64,000 nucleotides of DNA from Pontibacter diazotrophicus (lineage in GTDB: Bacteria; Bacteroidota; Bacteroidia; Cytophagales; Hymenobacteraceae), in NCBI RefSeq assembly GCF_003367245.1, contig NZ_QRGR01000001.1, forward strand, positions 124,001-188,000, in the 5' to 3' direction. The notes under the pieces were generated by a model, which saw nothing but the letters and a program-made list of their open reading frames with translations, ran no database searches and was not told the DNA's origin. A program made the translations under genes and the position numbers. This document shows, piece by piece, positions 1 to 8,128 of this stretch; within the stretch, counting starts at the first letter, position 1, and each line of letters starts with the position of its first letter.

Positions 1-1
1 A

Positions 2-142
2 AAAGAGAGTCCCTTGCGCCGTGCCGATGATGCGCACCTGCTGGACACCTCGCACATGACGATTGATGAGCAGGTGGAATTTGTGATGAATAAGGTAACT
101 TCAAAAATATTAACAAACGAAATTTCTTTGCAGCAGAACTGA
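2..142 (+). CDS. cmk: Cytidylate kinase, C-terminal fragment
   Basis: This is the last 46 codons of a gene that begins before the window. The peptide contains SPLRRADDAHLLDTSHMTIDE, close to the conserved end of bacterial cytidylate kinase (SPL-RADDA-x-x-x-DTS-x-MTIDEQV), followed by a short tail ending at a TGA at 140-142. The enzyme phosphorylates CMP and dCMP in the cytoplasm. ispH starts 10 nt downstream on the same strand, so the two are very likely one operon, an arrangement common in Bacteroidota. The identification rests on this short conserved tail only. Confidence 0.85.
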   Translation, partial: KESPLRRADDAHLLDTSHMTIDEQVEFVMNKVTSKILTNEISLQQN

Positions 143-152
143 AGCAGAAAAG

Positions 153-1043
153 ATGAACGTAACCATAGATAAAAACTCCGGCTATTGTTTCGGGGTGGAA
201 TTTGCGATACAGATGGCTGAGGATGAGATGGAGCACTGTGAAGAACTCTACTGCCTCGGAGATATAGTACACAACGGCATGGAAGTGAAACGCCTTTACA
301 ACAAAGGCCTCCGCATCATAGACCGTGAGCAGCTGCAGGAACTGCGAGATTGCAAAGTGCTCATCAGAGCGCACGGCGAGCCGCCGGAAACTTATAAACT
401 GGCGCTTGAGAATAACATTGAATTAATAGATGCCTCCTGCCCGGTGGTGCTGAAACTGCAGAACCGCGTGAAGCACGCTTATGACGGAGGCAAAGCCGAA
501 AACGGGCAGATTGTCATCTATGGCCAGATGGGTCACGCAGAGGTTATTGGTTTGGCGGGCCAGACTGGCGACGAAGCTATTATCGTAACAACGGAGGATG
601 ATTTACATAAAATCGATTTTACCCGCCCGGTTACCCTTTTCAGCCAGACAACCAAAAGCACGAAAGGCTTCTACCATATTAAGGCCCTGATCGAGGAACG
701 TTTAAAGCAGGCAAACCAGGACAGTACCCAACCTGTTTTCGACGCCAACGACAGCATTTGCCGGCAGGTGTCTAACCGCGAACCGCAACTGGCTAAGTTT
801 TCAACGGAGCATGATGTGATTGTATTTGTGAGCGGCAAGAAAAGCTCGAACGGGAAAGCGCTTTACAACGTATGTAAGCAGCACAACTCAAACAGCTATT
901 TTGTAGAAAACGAAGAGGAACTGGAGGAAGCCTGGTTTGCCAATGCTGCCAGTGTAGGAATTTGTGGTGCAACGTCTACCCCTATGTGGCTGATGGAGCA
1001 GGTGGCTAACAGTATAGCTGCCATTGAGGCAGAGCCGGTGTAA
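153..1043 (+). CDS. ispH: 4-hydroxy-3-methylbut-2-enyl diphosphate reductase (IspH/LytB)
   Basis: Last enzyme of the MEP isoprenoid pathway: it reduces HMBPP to IPP and DMAPP using a [4Fe-4S] cluster in the cytoplasm. At 296 residues the length is normal. The three cluster cysteines are visible at C12 (SGYCFGV), C96 (IDASCPVV) and C203 (DSICRQVSNRE), and RAHGEPP near residue 72 and GQMGHAEVIG near 124 fit the substrate-binding histidine motifs. The ATG at 153 places the first conserved Cys at the usual distance from the N-terminus. It lies 10 nt after cmk and is followed by a UUCG-loop terminator, so it is probably the last gene of a cmk-ispH operon. Confidence 0.97.
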   Translation: MNVTIDKNSGYCFGVEFAIQMAEDEMEHCEELYCLGDIVHNGMEVKRLYNKGLRIIDREQLQELRDCKVLIRAHGEPPETYKLALENNIELIDASCPVVLKLQNRVKHAYDGGKAENGQIVIYGQMGHAEVIGLAGQTGDEAIIVTTEDDLHKIDFTRPVTLFSQTTKSTKGFYHIKALIEERLKQANQDSTQPVFDANDSICRQVSNREPQLAKFSTEHDVIVFVSGKKSSNGKALYNVCKQHNSNSYFVENEEELEEAWFANAASVGICGATSTPMWLMEQVANSIAAIEAEPV

Positions 1044-1083
1044 AATATTACCGATATAATATATTGGCTTTTTTGCTACATTT

Positions 1084-1112
1084 AGGCTTTGCTTCGGCAA
1101 GGCCTTTTTTTT
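1084..1112 (+). terminator. Intrinsic terminator after cmk-ispH
   Basis: A 9-bp stem (1084-1092 with 1097-1105, one G-U pair) closes a TTCG tetraloop and runs straight into an eight-T tract. It is a textbook intrinsic terminator 40 nt after the ispH stop. Confidence 0.85.
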
Positions 1113-1162
1113 GTTAACATAAGCACATGAACCGATACTTCCGCTTTCTGAACATTATTTTT

Positions 1163-1705
1163 ATGAGAAACATTTTCCGTTACTTCGTTAACGGACTCTT
1201 AATCATAGCACCTCTTGCGCTTACCGTGTTCATCGTGGTGGGAATAATTGACTGGTTAGACAGCCTGTTCGATTTAGGTGTGCCGGGGCTGGGTATTCTG
1301 CTAATGGTACTGCTGTTGACGCTGGTTGGCTTTATCGGCTCCTCTTTCTTCATCAAGCCCTTTATTTCTGTAACAGAAGGCTTCCTGCACAAAGTGCCGC
1401 TCGTGAGTATTATCTACTCCAGCATTAAAGACCTTTTTGATGCCTTCGTGGGCGACAACCAGAAGTTTAACCAACCAGTAATGGTAAAGATGACAGAAGA
1501 CTCTGATAACTATAAACTGGGCTTTTTGACACAGGACACCCTGGATACCATTAATATAGAAGACAAAGTGGCCGTATACTTTCCGCACTCCTATAACTTT
1601 TCCGGAGAGCTCTTCCTCGTGCCGAAACGCAATGTCACTTTCTTAGACATTCCGAGCAGCGAGGTGATGAAATTCGTCGTATCAGGCGGAGTCTCTAAAC
1701 TTTAA
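1163..1705 (+). CDS. DUF502 family integral membrane protein
   Basis: A 180-residue inner-membrane protein. It begins RNIFRYFVNGLLIIAPLALT, has two strongly hydrophobic segments (about residues 7-28 and 42-66), then SSIKDLFDAFVGDNQKF and the conserved VAVYFPHSYN stretch typical of DUF502. The family's function is not established; some members are linked to membrane or cell-envelope homeostasis. An ATG at 1127 would add 12 residues, but the ATG at 1163 matches the usual family start. It stands alone between the ispH terminator and a 222-nt gap. Confidence 0.8.
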   Translation: MRNIFRYFVNGLLIIAPLALTVFIVVGIIDWLDSLFDLGVPGLGILLMVLLLTLVGFIGSSFFIKPFISVTEGFLHKVPLVSIIYSSIKDLFDAFVGDNQKFNQPVMVKMTEDSDNYKLGFLTQDTLDTINIEDKVAVYFPHSYNFSGELFLVPKRNVTFLDIPSSEVMKFVVSGGVSKL

Positions 1706-1787
1706 TTGTTTATTATTTAGTTATTGAATGGTTGTTTGTTCGTTGCCCATTCCGGAAGAATCTTAATCCAAATCCTGCAAAAGGCTA

Positions 1788-1801
1788 ATACGCTAGCGTA
1801 T
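1788..1801. other. 14-bp perfect palindrome
   Basis: ATACGCTAGCGTAT is perfectly self-complementary and lies in the gap between the DUF502 gene and the alpha/beta hydrolase. It could be a regulator-binding site for the hydrolase 127 nt downstream, but no regulator can be named. Confidence 0.4.
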
Positions 1802-1846
1802 AATTGGGTAACAACAGGTGATAAGAAGCACCACGCTACATGTTCT

Positions 1847-1868
1847 AAGTCCCGCTGGGACTTTTCGC
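1847..1868 (+). terminator. Weak hairpin terminator candidate
   Basis: A 7-bp stem AAGTCCC/GGGACTT with a GCT loop is followed by a short T run. It lies 140 nt after the DUF502 gene and 60 nt before the next gene. The stem is short, so the call is tentative. Confidence 0.4.
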
Positions 1869-1927
1869 GTAACAGCAGGTGTTAACTTTAACGCCATTTA
1901 ACAATTAAACCATTCAGCAATTAAGCT

Positions 1928-2740
1928 TTGCCCTACGTCATCATAAATAGCTCTAAACTGCACTACCGGGTCATTGGGCACGGCAGCCGCGTGATGCTGG
2001 CTTTTCATGGCTACGGACAGAACAGCGCCTATTACCACCCCATGGAGCAGGCGCTTGGCAACGACTATACCATTTACGCTTTCGACCTTTTCTTTCATGG
2101 TCGCAGCCACCTGCACAAGCGCAGCATGCCGCTGTCCAAAAAGTTTCTTCAGCAACTTATAGAGCATTTTCTGGAAAAAGAGCAGGTTCAGCGCTTTTCC
2201 TTAATGGGCTTCAGCATGGGCGGTAAGTTTGCTCTCACGTTGGTAGAATGCATGCCGGAGAAAATCGAGGAGCTGTTTCTGATTGCACCAGACGGTATCA
2301 GAACAAGCTTCTGGTACAACATTGCCACCTACCCCGGATGGTTGCAGCAGTTGTTTAAGCGCACGGTGGTAAAGCCGGATATGTTCTTCGGGCTGCTTCG
2401 CATGCTGGACAAATACAACATGGTGCATAAAAGCCTGCTGCGCTTCGCCCATTACCAAATGGACAGCACCTCTAAGCGTCTGCGCGTTTACCGCAGTTGG
2501 GTTGGGTTCAGGGAGTTAAACTTTGATATCCGGAAAATAGTGCGCCTGCTGAACAAGCACCACGTGGCCGTTACCATGTTCCTGGGGGAGTATGACCAGA
2601 TAATAGCCCCTAAGCGGGTGGGGGTGTTTGTAGATGCGCTGGATAAGGGGGAGTTGGTTGTCCTGAAAACCGGGCACTCCTACCTGTTGCAGGATGTGGC
2701 GGCACTACTGCACCGGAAGCGCATGCAAGGCGGTCGCTAA
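1928..2740 (+). CDS. Alpha/beta hydrolase fold protein
   Basis: A 270-residue cytoplasmic serine hydrolase. Visible elements are the oxyanion region FHGYGQNS near residue 26, the strand YAFDLFFHGRS near 50-60, the nucleophile elbow GFSMGG with Ser96, an acidic residue D223 in GEYDQI, and His250 in KTGHSYLL, which together form a full Ser-Asp-His triad. The substrate cannot be inferred. The start used is a TTG at 1928 directly after an A/T-rich filler repeat; no in-frame ATG lies near enough to keep the first beta strand (PYVIINSSKLHYRVIG). It looks monocistronic. Confidence 0.8.
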   Translation: MPYVIINSSKLHYRVIGHGSRVMLAFHGYGQNSAYYHPMEQALGNDYTIYAFDLFFHGRSHLHKRSMPLSKKFLQQLIEHFLEKEQVQRFSLMGFSMGGKFALTLVECMPEKIEELFLIAPDGIRTSFWYNIATYPGWLQQLFKRTVVKPDMFFGLLRMLDKYNMVHKSLLRFAHYQMDSTSKRLRVYRSWVGFRELNFDIRKIVRLLNKHHVAVTMFLGEYDQIIAPKRVGVFVDALDKGELVVLKTGHSYLLQDVAALLHRKRMQGGR

Positions 2741-2814
2741 AAGGACCACCGTAAAACATAGCCATCCTTTTGTGGTTCTGTCTGGAACAAACCCGTATTC
2801 CCCTTTAAACATTG

Positions 2815-2822
2815 TACCTTTG
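2815..2822 (+). promoter_or_regulatory. Candidate Bacteroidota -7 box (TACCTTTG)
   Basis: TACCTTTG matches the TAnnTTTG -7 consensus and lies 108 nt before the ATG at 2930. No good TTTG box sits 19-21 nt upstream, so it is only a candidate. Confidence 0.4.
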
Positions 2823-2929
2823 TACGAGTATACCTAGTTTGGATTCAGGGGTGATGCTGCCCTGGCTATTGCTACTTAAAGGGAGTATGCGCAATTTTAA
2901 ACCCTAAAATCTTTACGAAGCCTTTCATA

Positions 2930-4135
2930 ATGAAAAAACCACTAAGCTTTATCCTTTCAGTTTTTGCCGTTGCCACTATTAGTGTTGGCTGCTCTTCCAA
3001 TGAAAATGCTGAGAACGAGGAAATCACCAAAACAGGACCAACTGAAACGCAGCAGGCGCTCGGTGAATCAGAGACTGGTATGCCAACAGGCCCCATTGAT
3101 CCAGATCTGGAAAGAATTACGCTGCCGGAGGGCTTCCGCATAGACTATTACGCCAAGGATGTGGACAATGCCCGTTCGATGGCTCTAAGTGAGTCTGGAA
3201 TCCTTTTCGTGGGCACCCGGGAGGAAGATAGGGTATATGCTGTGGTGGATGAAGACAAGGACGGAAAGGCTGACGAAGTAGTGGTAGTTGCCTCCGGTTT
3301 AACGATGCCCAATGGTGTCGCCATCCGAAACGGAGCCCTGTACGTGGCCGAGGTGAACCGTGTTATCCGGTTTGATAACATAGAGCAGACTTTCCGCAAT
3401 AACCCAACACATGAGGTGGTGAACGACCAGTTCCCGAGCGATGCGCACCATGGCTGGAAGTACATTGCCTTTGGTCCTGATGACAAGCTGTATGTGCCTG
3501 TGGGCGCACCTTGCAACATCTGTAAGTCTGAGAATCCTATTTATGCCACCATCAACCGTATGGATCCGGACGGTTCAAACCTGGAGATTTATGCGGAGGG
3601 CGTGCGCAATAGCGTCGGTTTCGACTGGCACCCGGAAACAAACAACCTGTACTTTACAGACAATGGCCGCGACCTAATGGATGATAACACGCCGGCAGAC
3701 GAGTTGAACCGCGCGACAGAGAAAGGGCAGCACTTCGGCTATCCTTTTTGCCATGCAGGTGATGTGCCGGACCCTGAGTTTGGTACACAGCGCAACTGCA
3801 GCGAGTTTGTGCAACCGGTGCAAAAGCTGCACCCGCACGGTGGCTCGCTGGGTATGAAGTTCTACACCGGTAACATGTTCCCGGAGGAGTATCGGAACCA
3901 GATTTTCATAGCAGAGCATGGCTCCTGGAACCGCTCTGAGAAAATAGGCTACAGTGTGGCAACCGTTACGATGGATGCCAACGGGCAGGCTTCTCATCAA
4001 CCATTTGCCGAAGGCTGGCTGCAAGGGCAGGAGGACTGGGGGCGCCCGGTAGATGTGCTCCTGATGCCGGATGGCTCTATGCTGGTGTCGGATGATAAGA
4101 ACGATGCCATTTACCGCATCACATACCGTAAGTAG
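2930..4135 (+). CDS. Sorbosone dehydrogenase-like (PQQ-type sugar dehydrogenase) lipoprotein
   Basis: A 401-residue exported lipoprotein: a short hydrophobic signal with lipobox-like VGC at Cys21, an Asn/Glu-rich linker to about residue 60, then a six-bladed beta-propeller like soluble glucose/sorbosone dehydrogenases. Supporting motifs are ITLPEGFRIDYYAKDV at the domain start, DAHHGWKYIAFGPDDKLYVPVG near residue 170, EGVRNSVGFDWHP near 225, LHPHGGSLGMKFY near 301 and EHGSWNRSEKIGYSV near 328. Family members oxidise aldose-type sugars in the periplasm with PQQ, but many homologues lack proven activity and substrate. It is flanked by filler repeats and seems to be transcribed alone. Confidence 0.82.
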   Translation: MKKPLSFILSVFAVATISVGCSSNENAENEEITKTGPTETQQALGESETGMPTGPIDPDLERITLPEGFRIDYYAKDVDNARSMALSESGILFVGTREEDRVYAVVDEDKDGKADEVVVVASGLTMPNGVAIRNGALYVAEVNRVIRFDNIEQTFRNNPTHEVVNDQFPSDAHHGWKYIAFGPDDKLYVPVGAPCNICKSENPIYATINRMDPDGSNLEIYAEGVRNSVGFDWHPETNNLYFTDNGRDLMDDNTPADELNRATEKGQHFGYPFCHAGDVPDPEFGTQRNCSEFVQPVQKLHPHGGSLGMKFYTGNMFPEEYRNQIFIAEHGSWNRSEKIGYSVATVTMDANGQASHQPFAEGWLQGQEDWGRPVDVLLMPDGSMLVSDDKNDAIYRITYRK

Positions 4136-4280
4136 AATGCTGAGTTATGAGTTGGTAAGGTGTAGTAGTAGCTTGAGTTAAGGTTGCTGCAACTTGAAGT
4201 GGTAAAAGCTTATATATAACCGTTACCCTCTCAATCTCATTTATAATTCAGCATTCATAACTCATAATTCAGAAAGGTCT

Positions 4281-4763
4281 ATGAAAGAGGGAAAACAAGT
4301 CAATTCCAATTCTGAGAAAAGAATCATCGGGAGGCGCGAACTCGTCTCGCTTCCAGAACTGGACATCCATGAGATAGAGGCGAAGATAGATACCGGGGCT
4401 TATACATCCGCCATTCACTGTTCTAATATACACGAAGAGACAAGGTCAGATGGAACGATGGTAATTGCCCTGGACCTGCTGGACCCCTCGCACCCACAGT
4501 ATAACCACAAGAAGCTCAGGTTTACAGAGTACGAACTGCGCGAGATTAAAAGTTCCTTCGGGGAGGTGCAGGAGCGGTACATCATCCGTACAAAAATAAA
4601 ATTCTTCGATGAGACAATTGAAGCCGAGTTTTCGTTGTCGGACCGTAGTGATATGAAGTACCCCGTTCTTATTGGGCGAAAATTGCTGAAAGGCAGGTTT
4701 ATAGTGGATGTATCCCGTAAAAACCTCGCACACAAACTAAAGATCAAACAAAACAAGAAATAA
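4281..4763 (+). CDS. Retropepsin-like ATP-dependent zinc protease family protein (RimB type)
   Basis: A 160-residue protein of the family often annotated as ATP-dependent zinc protease, which has a retropepsin-like aspartic-protease fold. Visible motifs are [14 protein letters not shown] (16-29), the catalytic-type [10 protein letters not shown] with Asp37, and the conserved end [20 protein letters not shown]. In Pseudomonas, RimB is reported to trim glutamates that RimK adds to ribosomal protein S6; a similar counter-ligase role is inferred here. It is the first gene of a three-gene operon: rimK begins 7 nt after its stop and the deacylase directly follows rimK. A filler repeat directly precedes the ATG. 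Confidence 0.85.
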   Translation: MKEGKQVNSNSEKRIIGRRELVSLPELDIHEIEAKIDTGAYTSAIHCSNIHEETRSDGTMVIALDLLDPSHPQYNHKKLRFTEYELREIKSSFGEVQERYIIRTKIKFFDETIEAEFSLSDRSDMKYPVLIGRKLLKGRFIVDVSRKNLAHKLKIKQNKK

Positions 4764-4770
4764 AGCATTT

Positions 4771-5673
4771 ATGAAAATTGCTATTCTCTCCCGTGACCAG
4801 AAACTGTATTCTACCCGCCGCTTAGTAGAGGCAGCCGAGCAGCGGGGGCACCAGGCTGTTGTATTAGACCACCTGCGCTGTGACCTTGTAATTGAGCAGG
4901 GCGACCCCCATATTCTCTACAAGGGCGAGCGCTTAACCGACATAGATGCCGTTATTCCGCGTATTGGTGCTTCTGTTACCTTCTATGGCACCGCAGTGGT
5001 GCGCCAGTTCGAGATGATGAAAGTGAGAAGTGCCGTAGACTCACAGGCTATTGTGCGCTCCCGGGACAAACTGCGCAGCCTTCAAATCCTTTCGCGTGCC
5101 GGGCTGGGTATGCCTAAAACAGCTTTTACCAATTACTCGAAACAAACATCCGAACTGGTGAAAGAGGTGGGTGGCGCCCCGCTCGTGATTAAATTACTGG
5201 AGGGCACACAAGGGCTGGGCGTGGTATTGGCCGAGACAAGAAAAGCTGCTGAATCGGTGATTGAGGCATTCCATAACCTGAAAGCCCGCATTATTGTGCA
5301 GGAGTTTATATCTGAGGCCGGTGGTGCCGACATCCGTGCGTTTATAGTGAACGGCGAGGTGGTAGGCGCTATGAAGCGGCAGGGCAAGGAAGGGGAGTTT
5401 CGATCTAACCTGCACCGCGGCGGCAAAGCCATGCTGATTAAGTTGTCGCGCCAGGAAAAAGCAGCAGCGTTGCTGGCCGCTAAGTCGCTAGGCTTAGGCA
5501 TTGCCGGTGTAGACATGCTGCAGTCCAAGCGCGGACCATTGATTCTGGAGGTAAACTCATCACCAGGGTTAGAGGGGATAGAGCGCGCCACGCAAAAAGA
5601 TATTGCAGGAAGAATAATCGAGTATATAGAAGGGCTTCCGGACAGGCAGCAGAAGAAAAAAGTAAAAGAATAG
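4771..5673 (+). CDS. rimK: RimK-type ATP-grasp alpha-L-glutamate ligase
   Basis: A 300-residue ATP-grasp ligase of normal RimK length. The N-terminal domain starts [18 protein letters not shown]. The ATP-grasp core shows [19 protein letters not shown] (about residues 136-154), [20 protein letters not shown] (174-193), [10 protein letters not shown] and the metal-binding [12 protein letters not shown] near 262-273. RimK adds glutamates to the C-terminus of ribosomal protein S6; relatives extend other peptides or cofactors, so the acceptor here is unproven. It sits 7 nt after the retropepsin-like gene and its stop abuts the ATG of the deacylase (TAGATG), implying translational coupling of the set. 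Confidence 0.92.
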   Translation: MKIAILSRDQKLYSTRRLVEAAEQRGHQAVVLDHLRCDLVIEQGDPHILYKGERLTDIDAVIPRIGASVTFYGTAVVRQFEMMKVRSAVDSQAIVRSRDKLRSLQILSRAGLGMPKTAFTNYSKQTSELVKEVGGAPLVIKLLEGTQGLGVVLAETRKAAESVIEAFHNLKARIIVQEFISEAGGADIRAFIVNGEVVGAMKRQGKEGEFRSNLHRGGKAMLIKLSRQEKAAALLAAKSLGLGIAGVDMLQSKRGPLILEVNSSPGLEGIERATQKDIAGRIIEYIEGLPDRQQKKKVKE

Positions 5674-6615
5674 ATGCCTGAAACCATTGTTATAAACGGT
5701 AAAAGCATAGACCGTGGAGAAAAGGTGCTGACCAAACTGGCCATCAGCAAACTGCCCAGCGGTACCGTTATTGAAATCCCCATTTATGTATTCCGCTCCG
5801 TGCATGATGGCCCTGTGGTGCTGTTGATGGCCGGTATGCACGGCGACGAAGTGAACGGAACAGAGATTGTCCGGCGCATGCTCAGCAAGAAAATGCTGTA
5901 CCCGCTGAAAGGAACCATCATTGCCGTGCCGGTGCTGAACATTTACGGTTTCCTTAATTTTTCGAGGGAGGTGCCCGATGGCAAAGACGTGAACCGCAGT
6001 TTTCCGGGCAACCGCGACGGCTCACTGGCCAGCCGCGTGGCGTACCGCTTCATGAAAGAGATAATACCGTACGTAGACTATGGCCTGGATTTCCATACGG
6101 GTGGCTCCAGCCGCGCCAATTACCCCCAGCTACGCTGTGTGCTGGCTGACTCACGAAACGAAGAACTGGCCAGGGCTTTTGGAGCGCCATTTATACTGAA
6201 CTCCCCTTACCGCCAGGGCTCACTGCGTAAAGAGGCTGCAAAACTGGGGAAATCCATTATGGTGTACGAAACAGGTGAGTCGCTGCGGTTTGATGAGAAG
6301 GGAATAAGTTTGGGTATAGAAGGTACCTGCCGCGTGCTGCACCACCTGGGCATGATGACTAATTTCACGCCCCCACATGAAGAAAGCGTCGTATGTATGA
6401 AAGACATCTGGCTACGGGCAAAGAATGCAGGCTTGTGGCGCAGCTATGTCAGATTAGGCGAGTACATAAAGAAAAACCAGAACATCGGCAGTATCACGGA
6501 TCCGTACGGGGAGATGGAAGTACGGCTGAATGCTCCCGCATCCGGCTACATCGTTGGCCTTAATAATATGCCCGTTGTAAACCAGGGCGATGCGCTGATG
6601 CATATTTCTTTCTAG
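5674..6615 (+). CDS. Succinylglutamate desuccinylase/aspartoacylase family Zn-deacylase
   Basis: A 313-residue member of the AstE/AspA metallo-carboxypeptidase-like family. Zinc ligands are visible as GMHGDEVNGTE (His56, Glu59) and DFHTGG (His141); KDVNRSFPGN near 104-113 matches the conserved Arg loop, and VYETGES (Glu199/Glu202) fits the catalytic glutamate. The C-terminal 80 residues form the beta domain typical of the family, ending NQGDALMHISF. Such enzymes remove N-acyl or amide-linked groups from amino acids. The ATG follows the rimK stop without a gap, so it probably acts on a product or precursor of the RimK system. Confidence 0.87.
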   Translation: MPETIVINGKSIDRGEKVLTKLAISKLPSGTVIEIPIYVFRSVHDGPVVLLMAGMHGDEVNGTEIVRRMLSKKMLYPLKGTIIAVPVLNIYGFLNFSREVPDGKDVNRSFPGNRDGSLASRVAYRFMKEIIPYVDYGLDFHTGGSSRANYPQLRCVLADSRNEELARAFGAPFILNSPYRQGSLRKEAAKLGKSIMVYETGESLRFDEKGISLGIEGTCRVLHHLGMMTNFTPPHEESVVCMKDIWLRAKNAGLWRSYVRLGEYIKKNQNIGSITDPYGEMEVRLNAPASGYIVGLNNMPVVNQGDALMHISF

Positions 6616-6648
6616 TAAAGGTTAGATGTAAGATATTAGTTGAAGAGC

Positions 6649-6702
6649 ATATAGTTGAGAAGAGCCGCTGTAAAAATTTGCAGCGGCTCTTCTCAACTAT
6701 AT
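6649..6702. terminator. Long perfect hairpin terminator after the rimK operon
   Basis: A 22-bp perfect inverted repeat (6649-6670 with 6681-6702) with a 10-nt A/T-rich loop, followed by GGGTTTT. It lies 34 nt after the last gene of the operon and separates it from the next gene. Confidence 0.8.
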
Positions 6703-6767
6703 AGGGTTTTAGGAGTAAAGCATGTAGGAGTTATTCCTGATGAATTGCGTATCAAAGCTATAAGAGT

Positions 6768-7403
6768 ATGAAGAAGCGGAAGCCTTTTATAAGTAAGTTC
6801 AGATACCTGGTTCTGGCTGTTTTTTCTTGTTTAACGATGGGCTTGCAGTGTGATGAATATGTTGAACCTGAATATAGCCATATTATTCAGGAGACGCTAA
6901 GCTTAACACCTTACAAAAAAACTTATAATGTAGGCGACACTAATTGGGTTGAAACAAACCTAACGGGTAAATACCTATATGACACAAAGATTTTTCAGAG
7001 AGTTCTTATAGATTCTGTGTCCTTGCCTCTGAAGTTATTTTACCACGATCTTTATAAAAATCCTTCGAGTACAACAGGTGGTTTTGTAAAGGCTATACAT
7101 CCTGATTTGGTCGAGAAACAAGACCCATACCTGTTCTTCTACTATGCCTGTAATCAACCTGACTATAAGTTTAAAGTTGGGCTTGTGCTGCTAACGCCCG
7201 GAATATACTCTTTGCGTATAAGTGACCAAAACTACTTCTCAAATTGCATAACACAAGCTTCTTATTCCAGAATCTACTATAAGTTTGATTTAGAGGATAG
7301 CAATAAAGATATTTTTCTGGCGATTCCTCCTATTTCTAGAGGTGGCCTGAATACAGATAAAATGGACGCGAAAGAGGAGTTTATAGTGCAGGTTGTATTA
7401 TAA
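6768..7403 (+). CDS. Exported protein of unknown function (probable lipoprotein)
   Basis: I do not recognise this 211-residue protein. It has a basic start (MKKRKPFISKFR), a hydrophobic segment LVLAVFSCLTMGLQC and then Asp/Glu-rich residues. Cys28 could be lipidated under the relaxed Bacteroidota lipobox, although Gln at -1 is unusual. The rest is rich in Tyr, Lys and short beta-like strands with no known motif. The gene is visibly more A+T-rich than its neighbours, which may mean recent acquisition. It is bounded by two strong hairpin terminators, so it is a single-gene unit. Confidence 0.65.
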   Translation: MKKRKPFISKFRYLVLAVFSCLTMGLQCDEYVEPEYSHIIQETLSLTPYKKTYNVGDTNWVETNLTGKYLYDTKIFQRVLIDSVSLPLKLFYHDLYKNPSSTTGGFVKAIHPDLVEKQDPYLFFYYACNQPDYKFKVGLVLLTPGIYSLRISDQNYFSNCITQASYSRIYYKFDLEDSNKDIFLAIPPISRGGLNTDKMDAKEEFIVQVVL

Positions 7404-7447
7404 AATATTATCTGATTATAATAGCAGCCAAAAAGAGCTATAAACAA

Positions 7448-7481
7448 AACAGGCCTTGCTATACTTCTAGCGAGGCCTGTT
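7448..7481. terminator. Bidirectional terminator between convergent genes
   Basis: A 13-bp stem (7448-7460 with 7469-7481, one G-U) and an 8-nt loop sit between the stop of the plus-strand gene at 7403 and the stop of the minus-strand gene at 7524. Confidence 0.75.
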
Positions 7482-7523
7482 CTATTCTAAAAATCTTTAG
7501 GGCTGAGTTTCAACAATCAACAC

Positions 7524-8015
7524 TTAAAACACATAACGCACATGCAGTGCTGTGTCCCAAAAGCCGCCGCCGCGTGGGATGTTGAAGTATGGCTTTACAT
7601 CGGCACCGATGGTGAAGGGAATATCACGGATATAGTACTCAAGACCAAGAATGCCGTCTACGCCTAAACCAACAACATTGTCGTCATAGTTTCTGTGGTT
7701 ACGGTCATAGTAGTCGTGGCCGTTGTAGAAGCCCACATGGCCACCTAAGCCATAGTACCACTGCAGGCCACTGGCGTTAAATGCCTGCGCATGCTTCTCG
7801 TACAGTACCGTTATAACAGTGCCTCTGTACTTAAAGCTGGTGCTCAGGATGCCTTCTATTGCGGCATCACTCTGGATGAAATGCTTCACTGTGAGGCCGG
7901 ATGCGGCACCACCCCTAAAACCAATACCTGTCTGGTATTCCTGTGCCTGGGCGCCAAAGCTCATGCAGAGCATGAGAGCAAGAGCGAATGAAAAGCGGTA
8001 AATAGTAGTCTTCAT
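7524..8015 (-). CDS. Small outer-membrane beta-barrel protein
   Basis: A 163-residue secreted protein. A clear signal peptide (MKTTIYRFSFALALMLCMSFGAQA, cleavage after AQA) leads to a mature part of alternating hydrophobic strands such as TGIGFRGGAASGLTVKHF and YYGLGGHVGFYNG, ending in VRYVF, whose terminal Phe is the outer-membrane barrel signature. A size near 15 kDa suggests an eight-stranded barrel. A region near residues 98-112 (HDYYDRNHRNYDD) is rich in Asp, His and Tyr and is probably a surface loop. No function can be given. A TATATTTG box lies upstream. Confidence 0.75.
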   Translation of the reverse strand: MKTTIYRFSFALALMLCMSFGAQAQEYQTGIGFRGGAASGLTVKHFIQSDAAIEGILSTSFKYRGTVITVLYEKHAQAFNASGLQWYYGLGGHVGFYNGHDYYDRNHRNYDDNVVGLGVDGILGLEYYIRDIPFTIGADVKPYFNIPRGGGFWDTALHVRYVF

Positions 8016-8077
8016 GAAATCGTTAAGAATTGATAAATAAGCAATAGACGTTGCTGTGCAGCATGCCGCAGCGGCTG

Positions 8078-8085
8078 CAAATATA
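8078..8085 (-). promoter_or_regulatory. Candidate -7 box (TATATTTG)
   Basis: On the minus strand TATATTTG matches TAnnTTTG 62 nt upstream of the ATG of the small barrel gene. The -33 region is poor. Confidence 0.4.
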
Positions 8086-8128
8086 GAAATTCTAACGAAG
8101 CAGAAAGTGACTATTGTGTGAGGAGGCG

